Assembly: GCA_944381405.1 (NCBI GenBank)
Contig: CALWLA010000002.1
Span: 62,001 to 126,000 of the forward strand
Direction of reading: 5' to 3'
Length of the DNA: 64,000 nt
Source of the DNA: an uncultured Lachnospiraceae bacterium
GTDB lineage: Bacteria; Bacillota; Clostridia; Lachnospirales; Lachnospiraceae
The position numbers were made by a program, and so were the translations under genes. Positions 32,055-39,699 of the stretch are shown one piece after another. How positions within the stretch are numbered: position 1 is the first letter of the stretch; the number at the start of each line of letters is the position of its first letter. Below the pieces are notes generated by a model that worked only from the letters and a program-made list of their open reading frames with translations, searched no databases and had not been told where the DNA came from.

Positions 32055-34142
32055 TTATTTTTCCTCAGCGGAGGCCGCGATCACAGCGTTCTGGATATCG
32101 TTGGGCGCCTGCTCATAACGGACGAAGCTGCAGGAATAGGTTCCGATACCTCCCGTCATGGAACGCAGGTCCGTTCCGTATCCGTAAAGCTCGCTCATGG
32201 GGATCTCCGCCTCGATGGTCTGCTTGCCGTGATGGTCGGAGTTCATGCCCAGCACTCTGCCCCGGCGGCGGTTCAGGTCGCCCATGATATCACCGGTATA
32301 GGAATCCGGCACCGTTACCTTGAGGCTTGCGATGGGCTCCAGGAGCACCGGCTGCGCCTGCATGAAGCCCTCCTTGAAGGCCAACATCGCTGCGGTCTTG
32401 AAGGCCATTTCGGAGGAGTCCACCGGATGATAGGAACCGTCCACCAGGGTGGCCTTGATGCCTACCACAGGATAACCTGCCAGAGGTCCTCTCTGAACTG
32501 CCTCCTGAACGCCCTTTTCCACAGCCGGGAAGTAGTTCTTGGGAACTGCTCCGCCGAATACGTTCTCCTCGAAAACATAGCTCTTGGTCAGATCGCCGGA
32601 GGGCTCGAACTCCATGATGACGTCGCCGTACTGGCCGTGTCCGCCGGACTGCTTCTTGTGCTTGCCCTGTACCTTTACCTTCTTGCGGATGGTCTCCCTG
32701 TAGGCAAACTTGGGCTTGGACAGCTCGATCTGTACCTTGTATCTCTGCTCCAGCTTGGATTTTACCACATCCAGCTGCTGCTCGCCGATGGCGTAAAGCA
32801 GGGACTGGCGGTTTTCCGCATCGTTCACTGCCTTTAAGGTCAGGTCCTCCTCCATCATCTTCTGAAGGGCTGCGGAAACCTTGTCGTCGTCTCCCTTGTT
32901 GACAGGCTTGTAGGCCATGTAGGTATAGGGGGTGTCGATCTCCGGCTTCGCGTACTCGATGGGCGCGTTTCTCAGAGCGATGGTATCCCCGGTCTGGGTA
33001 ACGCTGAGCTTAGAGATGGCGCCGATATCGCCGGCATTGAGCTCGCTGACTTCGATGGCGTCCTTGCCCCGCAGCAGATAGAGCTTGCCGATCTTCTCGT
33101 CCGTATCCTTGCTGACGTTATAGAAGGTGCTGTCCGGCTTCATGACGCCGGTGACGATCTTCACCAGGCTGTATTTTCCGATGAAGGGATCCACGATGGT
33201 CTTCCATACTTTTGCGGTAAGGTTCGCCTCTGAATTATATTTTGCAGTAAAATGCTCGCCGCTGGCTACATCCACGCCGGCGCAGCTGCAGTGCTCCGGA
33301 GACGGGAAATACTTGTCGATGGCCTGCAGCAGGTTGTTCATACCCTGGCAGTTGATGCCGGAGCCCATAATGACCGGAACGATGTTTCCGTTATAAACGT
33401 TTTCCCTAAGGGCGTTGGAGATCTCCTCGTGGGTGAACTCTCCGCCCTCGAAATAACGCTCCATGTATTCGTCGGAGGTTTCCGCAACGGCTTCCATCAA
33501 AGCGTTCCGTGCGGTCTCCAGCTGTTTCTCTACATATTCCGGAATCGGGCACTCCTCGTAATTGGAAAGGGTGGTGAACTTCCGGCCCTTCATCTTTACC
33601 ACATTTACATAGCCAACGAACTTCCGGTCCTCTCTGATAGGGATCTGGAAGGGCGCTACCTTACGTCCGAAAGCCTTGGACAGCTTGACGATCAGTTCCC
33701 GGAAGGAAGCCTCGTCATCGTCCATGTTGGTAACGAAAAAGAGTCTCGGCAGCTCGTGCTTCTCGCAGTACTCCCAGGCCTTGATGGTGCCCGGCTCGAT
33801 ACCGGATTTGCAGTTCACCACGATCACTGCGGCGTCTGCCACAGAAAGGGCTTCCTCTACTTCTCCGCAGAAATCAAAATATCCCGGCGTATCCAGCAGG
33901 TTGATCTTGATCTGTCCGGCCTCTCCCTTATATTCCAGCGGCACCACGGTGGTGGAGATGGAAAAATGACGCTTCTGCTCCTCCTTGTCATAGTCGCTGA
34001 TGGTATTGCCGTCGTCAACCCTTCCCATCCGTCCGGTAAGTCCCAGAACATGGGCAAGAGCCTCTACGACGGTCGTCTTTCCGGCTCCTCCGTGACCAAG
34101 TAATACCACATTCCTTAAATTGTTTGTCTGATACGCCTGCAT
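32055..34142 (-). CDS. Elongation factor G-like protein (EF-G2 type paralogue)
   Basis: A 695-residue translational GTPase. G1 is GHGGAGKTT at residues 17-25, G3 is DTPG (DTPGYFDF), and G4 reads TNMDDD, where the usual Lys of NKxD is Met. Domains II-V of EF-G follow, with domain IV region GGHGQYGDVIMEFEP and the C-terminal RRGRVLGMNSD. The GHGGAGKTT P-loop and solitary position, away from rpsL-rpsG-tuf, point to the EF-G2-like paralogue group rather than housekeeping fusA. Its cellular role is not settled. The terminator-like hairpin downstream is broken by the integrative element. Confidence 0.88.
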   Translation of the reverse strand: MQAYQTNNLRNVVLLGHGGAGKTTVVEALAHVLGLTGRMGRVDDGNTISDYDKEEQKRHFSISTTVVPLEYKGEAGQIKINLLDTPGYFDFCGEVEEALSVADAAVIVVNCKSGIEPGTIKAWEYCEKHELPRLFFVTNMDDDEASFRELIVKLSKAFGRKVAPFQIPIREDRKFVGYVNVVKMKGRKFTTLSNYEECPIPEYVEKQLETARNALMEAVAETSDEYMERYFEGGEFTHEEISNALRENVYNGNIVPVIMGSGINCQGMNNLLQAIDKYFPSPEHCSCAGVDVASGEHFTAKYNSEANLTAKVWKTIVDPFIGKYSLVKIVTGVMKPDSTFYNVSKDTDEKIGKLYLLRGKDAIEVSELNAGDIGAISKLSVTQTGDTIALRNAPIEYAKPEIDTPYTYMAYKPVNKGDDDKVSAALQKMMEEDLTLKAVNDAENRQSLLYAIGEQQLDVVKSKLEQRYKVQIELSKPKFAYRETIRKKVKVQGKHKKQSGGHGQYGDVIMEFEPSGDLTKSYVFEENVFGGAVPKNYFPAVEKGVQEAVQRGPLAGYPVVGIKATLVDGSYHPVDSSEMAFKTAAMLAFKEGFMQAQPVLLEPIASLKVTVPDSYTGDIMGDLNRRRGRVLGMNSDHHGKQTIEAEIPMSELYGYGTDLRSMTGGIGTYSCSFVRYEQAPNDIQNAVIAASAEEK

Positions 34143-34197
34143 GATATGTCCCCCTTTTTGCTGTTTTTTCTATCTGGCGCAAGATATATGCAAGTTT

Positions 34198-34842
34198 TTA
34201 AAAATCAAAGCCTCTGGTGCGCATATAGCTGCGGATGATCTCCGCCACCTGGCTGTAGTCGATCCTGGAAGAATTGATGCACAGATCGTAGTTCTGCAGA
34301 TCCGTCCATTCCCGTCCGGTGTAATAATGATAGAATTCCGTCCGTTCCTTGTCGATCTTTCTGATATGCTTCTCCGCAGTCTCTGCATCCACGGTTTCCA
34401 GCTCCATGATGCGTTCGATCTTTTTCGGCATGTCCGCATAAACGTAGATCGTCACCAGGTCCTCCCGGCCCGCCTGCCGCAGCACATAGTCTGCAGCTCT
34501 GCCGGCGATGATGCAGCTCTCCCGCTCCGCCAGCTCCCGGATGATCTTTGCCTGGAAGCGGAACAGATTTTCCGGACTGGTCATCTTGTCGCTGACCTTG
34601 GGCTCTCCGATCACCGGACGCACCGCATCGAAAATCTTATAAAGCAGATTGTTGCCTGCCTTTTCATCTGCCAGGCGGAAATACTGCTCGCCGATGGCTG
34701 AGGTTTCCGAAGTGATCTTCAGGATCTCTTCGTCGTAGAAATGTACCCCCAGCTCCTCTGCCAGGGCCTTTCCCACTGCCCTGCCTCCGGCGCCGTACTG
34801 CCTGTCGATGGTGATCACAAATTTTTTCTTCATCTCTGCCAT
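34198..34842 (-). CDS. Cytidylate kinase-like family protein
   Basis: A 214-residue P-loop protein. The start MAEMKKKFVITIDRQYGAGGRAVGKALAEELG has GGAGG nine bases upstream. The motif RQYGAGG replaces the usual GxxGxGKS loop, as is typical of the cytidylate kinase-like family (PF13189), which is widespread in Clostridia. SCIIAGRAADYVL and the downstream Arg-rich lid (MPKKIERIMELE) fit a nucleoside monophosphate kinase. True cytidylate kinase (cmk) is elsewhere in the window, at 58057-58764, so this protein has another, unknown substrate. Confidence 0.88.
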   Translation of the reverse strand: MAEMKKKFVITIDRQYGAGGRAVGKALAEELGVHFYDEEILKITSETSAIGEQYFRLADEKAGNNLLYKIFDAVRPVIGEPKVSDKMTSPENLFRFQAKIIRELAERESCIIAGRAADYVLRQAGREDLVTIYVYADMPKKIERIMELETVDAETAEKHIRKIDKERTEFYHYYTGREWTDLQNYDLCINSSRIDYSQVAEIIRSYMRTRGFDF

Positions 34843-34963
34843 GATCCTGTCCCTCCATCCTGCCGTCATTTTGCAGATCGCCTTATTTATAATACCACAT
34901 TTTTTTCAAAAAAAGAATATTTTTTTGTCGATTTTGTCCTGCTTGCTTTGTTTTTTCCGGAAT

Positions 34964-34990
34964 CAAAGAGGACGGTGTCAAAACACCGTC
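34964..34990 (-). terminator. Terminator of rnpB
   Basis: Stem GGACGGTGT/ACACCGTCC with a 3-nt loop, followed on minus by TCTTTGATT, six bases after the closing helix of the RNA. Confidence 0.8.
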
Positions 34991-35330
34991 CATAATAGGC
35001 AGCACTGTAAGCCGGGTTATGTCGTGGATAGTCATCTATCTAGGACTTATGTCGCCATAAGCCTCAAGCGGCCTACCCGGAGCATGACGGGCCGCCATAC
35101 CGCTCCTTCATGGCCTTGCTTCGGATGGGGTTTACAATGCGCATCCTGTTACCAGGCTGCCGGTAGTCTCTTACACTGCCATTTCACCCTTACCTGCCGG
35201 AGCAGGCGGTATCCTTTCTGTTGCACTTTCCTTAGGCTTTCGCCCACCTGACGTTATCAGGCATCCTGCCCTGTGAAGCCCGGACTTTCCTCTCCCGCCC
35301 GAAGGCGGCAGCGACTATCCGTGCTGCCAG
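34991..35330 (-). ncRNA. rnpB: RNase P RNA
   Basis: The catalytic RNA of RNase P, which matures tRNA 5' ends. On minus the conserved segments are visible in order: GAGAGGAAAGTCCGGGC near the 5' end, then GGGTGAAA, GGCAGTGTAAGAGACTACC and ACATAACCCGGCTTA near the 3' end. The closing helix P1 pairs GGCAGCAC (35328-35321) with GTGCTGCC (35004-34997). Length about 335 nt is normal. It begins within ten bases of the LysR stop codon, with a promoter inside that gene's last codons. Confidence 0.95.
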
Positions 35331-35333
35331 CGG

Positions 35334-36272
35334 TTATTCTACCTGATTTTTTCCTTCGGCGCAAGAGGAATCTGCCCGTTTGCAGAAAGCGATCAGCTCC
35401 TTCATGGTAAGGGCCGCCGGCTGGCTCAGGATCCGGTCCCTGTGCCGCACCATATAAAAGCTGCGCCTTGCGTCCATCTGAGGGAACTCGAACATGAGGA
35501 TCCTGCCCTCCCGGACGTAATCCTCCGCGGCGGTCTTTGAGATAAAGGCCGCCCCCACGTTTCCTGCCACCGCCCGTTTTACAAGCTCCGTGCTGTCGAA
35601 CTGGGCCGCTATGTTCATGGTGGATTCCGTAAGGCCCAGCTGATGCTCCAGATTTTTTGCCGCCATTCCGGTGCCGCTGCCCTTTTCCCGGGTCACAAAC
35701 CTTAGCCGCAGAAGCTCCGTCTCGGGGATCTCCTTGCCAAAAGCGGCAAAATAAGGTGTATTGGGCGTCACCAGCACGATCTCGTCCGTAAAGAGCTCGT
35801 CGTAAATGCACTTGGGATTTTTGGTCTGAAAGCCGCAGACGCCGATCTCCGCGTCGAAATGCATCACCTCCTGGAACACCTCCGTGCTGTCTCCTTCGTT
35901 GATGCGATAGCTGATCTCCGGATAGCGGCTGCTCATATAGGAGATAAAATCTGCCAGCAGATAGTTGGCGGGAACCGTGGAGGCCGCGATCTGCACGGTG
36001 CCCTTTAAGCCTCCCTCCTTCCCGTGGAGGGAAAAGAAGGCCTCCCGCTCCGTCTCAAGGATCCGCAGAGCATAGGGATAGAACAGAAGCCCTGCCTCCG
36101 TCAGCTGCACGTCCTTTGTGGAACGGGTCAGAAGCTGCACGCAAAGCTCCTCCTCCAACTGCTTGATGTGGGTGCTGATGGCAGGCTGCGACAGAAACAG
36201 CCGCTTGGCTGCGGCGGAAAAGCTCTTGCTCTCCACCACCGCCGTAAAGCTTTTTAAATACTCAGTTTTCAT
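35334..36272 (-). CDS. LysR family transcriptional regulator
   Basis: A 312-residue regulator: an N-terminal winged helix (EYLKSFTAVVESKSFSAAAKRLFLSQPAISTHIKQLEEEL, residues 4-43), a linker helix, and a type II periplasmic-binding-fold effector domain from about residue 90. The effector domain has the TREKGSGTG segment also seen in CysL/YeiE-like sulfur or selenium-related LysR proteins. Its target and ligand are not evident; neither neighbour looks regulated by it. Its final codons contain the promoter of rnpB. Confidence 0.9.
   Translation of the reverse strand: MKTEYLKSFTAVVESKSFSAAAKRLFLSQPAISTHIKQLEEELCVQLLTRSTKDVQLTEAGLLFYPYALRILETEREAFFSLHGKEGGLKGTVQIAASTVPANYLLADFISYMSSRYPEISYRINEGDSTEVFQEVMHFDAEIGVCGFQTKNPKCIYDELFTDEIVLVTPNTPYFAAFGKEIPETELLRLRFVTREKGSGTGMAAKNLEHQLGLTESTMNIAAQFDSTELVKRAVAGNVGAAFISKTAAEDYVREGRILMFEFPQMDARRSFYMVRHRDRILSQPAALTMKELIAFCKRADSSCAEGKNQVE
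35336..35364 (-). promoter_or_regulatory. Promoter of rnpB inside the lysR 3' end
   Basis: TTGCGC (35364-35359), 17-bp spacer, TAGAAT (35341-35336). The last base of the -10 is also the first base of the LysR TAA stop codon. Predicted start about 35330. Confidence 0.75.
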
Positions 36273-36321
36273 GCCTTATCCTTTTCTTCATCACGCCTTC
36301 CGGCATGCGTTTTTTCATCCC

Positions 36322-37995
36322 TTAGCCCACTTGGAAGCAGCTGCCTCCGATGAATTCCCGGACGATGGAGGTTCCCGGGATGATCTCCGGGCTTAAGGGT
36401 AGCACAAAATCCAGGAACTTCAAAAGCCGCTTTGCCTCCAGATACTCCGGCGCCGAGGCCGGTATGGAAAACAGCAGGGGCTCCGCATACTGCTTCAGCA
36501 CTGCCAGCTCATAGATCATGGCGGTATTGAAGATCACCTCCGCCTCCTCCTGATAGGGGAAGATGTTCCGTTCCTCTCCCCGGCGCACCTCCGGCCACCG
36601 CCGGATGGTATCCACCGCTGCGTAGCCTCTGGTACGGCTGTCCCGCACCATGCGCCGCAAAAGCCTACAGTCCGCCGTGGGGATGCGGTTATGCTGATCG
36701 ATGTTCATCTGGGTCAGGGCGGAAACGTAGATCTTGTATTTCTGATCTCTGGGAAGCTTTTCCGAAAAAGCCTCGTTGAGGCAATGGATCCCCTCGATGA
36801 TCAGCACGTCCTCCTCTGAAAGCCGCAGGCTCTCTCTCCGCTCCTCCCGGCAGCCGGTGGTGAAGTTATACCTGGGAAGGTGCACCGCCTCTCCCCGCAG
36901 CAGCTTGAGCATATCCTCGTTGAAGCGCTCCGTATCCACTGCCGCCAGGGATTCGAAATCAGGATTGCCCTTATAGTCCAGCACCCGGTCCTGATAATCC
37001 TTGAAATAATCGTCGGCGGAAATGATATGGGGCCGCAGGCCATAGGCCTGCAGCTGCAGGGACAGCCTGTGGGCCGTAGAGGTCTTTCCGGAGCTGGAGG
37101 GACCTGCCATCAGCACGATCTGCCGGTCCTTTCTGGCGATCCGCTGGGCGATCTCCCCGATCTTTTTCTCGAAAAAGGCTTCCTGCATCAGGATCAGGTC
37201 GTTTGCCTCTCCCCGGCAGATGGCCTCGTTCAGCTCCGCCAGGTTCTCCACGCCGATCCGTTCCGCCCAGAGGGAGGATTCCCGCTGGATGGCAAAGAAT
37301 TTTTTCAAGGGCTGGAAGGGCGCCGGTTTTTCCGGATCCCTGCCCTCCGGCAGCATCAGCATGAAGCCGTCCCCATAGGGCACCAGGCTGAAGCCTCTGA
37401 TCTGGCCGGTATGGGCGCACATGGGCCCGTAAAAATAATCCTCAAAATCCCCCAGCCGGTAAATATTGACCTGGGAGCTCCTGCGGAAGCTGAAGAGCTT
37501 TGCCTTGTCCTTCATGCCGTAGGATGTAAAGCGGCGGATGGCCTCGGCGGTTTCCACGCTGCTTTTTTCAAAAGGCATCCTGGCGGACACATATCCCTCC
37601 ATCCGGCGCTGGATCTCAGAGAGGATGCCCTCCTCCAGTTGAAAATCCCCCTTTGGCACGATATAGAATCCGTTGCCCAGGGTAAAATCCACAGTTATCT
37701 GCTGCAGCTTCTTTCTGGGAATCACCTGATAGGCGGCCCGCAGCATCATGAGGATCGCGGAACGGGCGTAGGCTGCCCGGCCCGCCGGATCATCATATCC
37801 TAAAAATTCCGCCTCCGTGTCTTCCTCGATGCTCTTCCACAGCTCCAGAATACAGTTTTGCTTCCGGTCATATACCAAAAGAGCCTCCTGGGGCAGTTGC
37901 TCCGAAAGCTCCTCCGCGACGGTCCTCCAACGGGTCCCCTTTTCGAAGCTCCGTTCTGTCTGGACACCGCGGATCCATAGTTTCAGATGTACCAT
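36322..37995 (-). CDS. Nucleoside kinase (TGS-like N-terminus plus uridine kinase domain)
   Basis: A 557-residue protein with a C-terminal P-loop kinase domain, Walker A GPSSSGKTS near residue 300, followed by ISADDYFKDYQDRVLDYKGNPDFESLAAVDTERF, which is typical of uridine/phosphoribulokinase families. The N-terminal 250 residues look like the TGS and HxxxH-type domains of threonyl-tRNA synthetase. Thermotoga has a similar nucleoside kinase, TM0751. It phosphorylates a nucleoside, probably pyrimidine, for salvage. It is interesting beside the ThrRS of this window, which lacks a normal TGS domain. Confidence 0.85.
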   Translation of the reverse strand: MVHLKLWIRGVQTERSFEKGTRWRTVAEELSEQLPQEALLVYDRKQNCILELWKSIEEDTEAEFLGYDDPAGRAAYARSAILMMLRAAYQVIPRKKLQQITVDFTLGNGFYIVPKGDFQLEEGILSEIQRRMEGYVSARMPFEKSSVETAEAIRRFTSYGMKDKAKLFSFRRSSQVNIYRLGDFEDYFYGPMCAHTGQIRGFSLVPYGDGFMLMLPEGRDPEKPAPFQPLKKFFAIQRESSLWAERIGVENLAELNEAICRGEANDLILMQEAFFEKKIGEIAQRIARKDRQIVLMAGPSSSGKTSTAHRLSLQLQAYGLRPHIISADDYFKDYQDRVLDYKGNPDFESLAAVDTERFNEDMLKLLRGEAVHLPRYNFTTGCREERRESLRLSEEDVLIIEGIHCLNEAFSEKLPRDQKYKIYVSALTQMNIDQHNRIPTADCRLLRRMVRDSRTRGYAAVDTIRRWPEVRRGEERNIFPYQEEAEVIFNTAMIYELAVLKQYAEPLLFSIPASAPEYLEAKRLLKFLDFVLPLSPEIIPGTSIVREFIGGSCFQVG

Positions 37996-38017
37996 AGTCC
38001 TCCCTCCGGTCAGAGGC

Positions 38018-38809
38018 TTATAAAAATTCCCTTAGGTCTCCCTCGTCCGTCACCACCGTAAGCTCCGGCATGTGGTCCCTGAGGTAATCCGCCATAAAGG
38101 GCACGAAAAGATGCTCCAGGCCGAAATGGCCCGCGTCGATCAGGGAGATGCCCTCATCCAGGGCATCGATGCCGTCATGATGGCCCATATCTCCGGTGAT
38201 CAGCACCTGGGCTCCCGCTCCGAGAGCGGCCTCCAGCATGCCTCTTCCGGAACCGGGGCAGACGGCGATCCTGCTGACCGGCTGTTTTGCATCGTAATAT
38301 ACAAGGCCTTTCAGATCAAACTGCTGTCTCAGTCTCCGGGCAAGCTCCGGCACTGCCAAAGGCTCCGGCAGGGTCCCGATAAATCCCACTCCGTAGGAAA
38401 GAGGCAGTCCGTCAAACCCAAGGGAAGGCTCCAGAGGGCCGGCCTTTTCCGCTCCCATTTTTTCACAGACCAGATCCGCCATGCAGCCGGGCGCGATGTC
38501 GAAGTTGGTGTGCATGGCATAGCAGCAGATGTCCCGGCCAAGGAGTTTGATCAGCTTTCGTCCCAGGGCGGTATCGCTGTTGATCTTCGGCACCGGCTTG
38601 AAGATCATGGGGTGATGGGTCAGTATCAGGTCACAGCCCTCCTCCAGGGCCCGTTCCACCACCGGCTCCGCTGCGTCCAGGGCTACCAGCACCTTCCGTA
38701 CCTCCCGGTCCCTGCGGCCGCAGATCAGTCCCGGATTATCCCAGGAAAGGGCCAGGGCCGGAGGGGCCAGCTGTTCCAATGCATCTATCAGTTTTCCTGC
38801 TTTCATCAC
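38018..38809 (-). CDS. Nif3-like dinuclear metal centre protein
   Basis: A 263-residue protein of the NIF3/YqfO family. The metal ligands are visible in LILTHHPMIF (HHP near residue 63), HTNFDIA near 100, and the C-terminal GDMGHHDG and DAGHFGLE. It begins with the typical LIDALEQLAPPALALSWDNPGLICG. It forms a hexamer with two metals per active site in known structures; the reaction is uncertain, with GTP cyclohydrolase-like activity proposed for some. It follows trmK by 16 bp, as in most Firmicutes. Confidence 0.93.
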   Translation of the reverse strand: MMKAGKLIDALEQLAPPALALSWDNPGLICGRRDREVRKVLVALDAAEPVVERALEEGCDLILTHHPMIFKPVPKINSDTALGRKLIKLLGRDICCYAMHTNFDIAPGCMADLVCEKMGAEKAGPLEPSLGFDGLPLSYGVGFIGTLPEPLAVPELARRLRQQFDLKGLVYYDAKQPVSRIAVCPGSGRGMLEAALGAGAQVLITGDMGHHDGIDALDEGISLIDAGHFGLEHLFVPFMADYLRDHMPELTVVTDEGDLREFL

Positions 38810-38825
38810 ACTTCCTCCTGTGCTG

Positions 38826-39671
38826 TCAGTTCAGTCGTTCCTCTATTTCCATCAGCTCCTGGGTAAGCGCCTGCCGACGTTCCTCCGCGCCCTTTCCCTT
38901 TTGGGAAAGCTGCTGAAGCAGGCTTCTGAGACTCTGTTGCCGCTGCCGGAGCCATTCTGCAAACAGGGGATCCCTGCTGCAGGAAAGGCGCACGCCGTAG
39001 CGGTAGTCCCCTTCCTTCCGGTAAAGGCTCCGGTCCGCCGGTTTTCCGGGCTCTACCGTAAGGATCACATAATAGCGTCCCTCCTCCAGAAGCATCTGTT
39101 CCTTCGTAATATCGAAATCCAGCCGGTCGATGAGAAAATGCCGCAGCACCTCCGGCTCCGACTGGGGGCTCAGGATCAGCCGCTCCAGTTTGGAAAGGGC
39201 TGTCCGTGCCAGCGGGAACAGCTCCTGCCGGTTGTAGGCCAGATCGCCGTTCGTCGGCAAAAGCCCCAGGATATCCGTCATCAGCTGTCCTCCCATACCG
39301 GCTATCAGCAGGGTATCCGGCAGGCTTGCCTCCGGCGTCCTTTCAAAAAAAGAGGCTCCCATGGGCTCCGCCTTTTCCCGGAACCTGGCAAAGGCTTTTT
39401 TTTCTCCCTGCTTTAAAAGCGTTTCCGGAAGCACCAGGCCCCGCAGGCCATCGCTGAGCAAAAACCGGGTCCGGTCCAGAAGCTTTTCCCGCCTCAGGTT
39501 TTCCACAGCGGACAAAAGGGGTCCTTCCCGTAGATCGGCGCAGATTCCCTGTCTGGAAGGCTCCTCCTTGAGCAAAAGCGCCGCCGCATAACCGTGGTCA
39601 CAGCCCACATCCGCAAAGGCGCGGCAGTCTCCCGCTGCTTTTGCGATCTCCTGCAGCCGCTTTGAAATCAT
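38826..39671 (-). CDS. trmK: tRNA (adenine(22)-N1)-methyltransferase
   Basis: A 281-residue SAM-dependent methyltransferase acting on A22 of tRNA. It has the motif I segment AFADVGCDHGYAAALLL and ADLREGPL for SAM binding, then LLIAGMGGQLM as the motif IV-like region. The C-terminal third is a Leu/Gln-rich coiled coil typical of TrmK. The dnaG-trmK gap is 28 bp and the trmK-nif3 gap 16 bp. In many Firmicutes rpoD (sigA) sits between dnaG and trmK; here it does not. Confidence 0.93.
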   Translation of the reverse strand: MISKRLQEIAKAAGDCRAFADVGCDHGYAAALLLKEEPSRQGICADLREGPLLSAVENLRREKLLDRTRFLLSDGLRGLVLPETLLKQGEKKAFARFREKAEPMGASFFERTPEASLPDTLLIAGMGGQLMTDILGLLPTNGDLAYNRQELFPLARTALSKLERLILSPQSEPEVLRHFLIDRLDFDITKEQMLLEEGRYYVILTVEPGKPADRSLYRKEGDYRYGVRLSCSRDPLFAEWLRQRQQSLRSLLQQLSQKGKGAEERRQALTQELMEIEERLN

Positions 39672-39699
39672 CTTTTATTCTCCTGACTGTGTTTTTTCC

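Noticed and set aside
34198..34842. Second copy of cmk
   Set aside because: The P-loop is RQYGAGG and the layout is that of the cytidylate kinase-like family; the true cmk is at 58057-58764.
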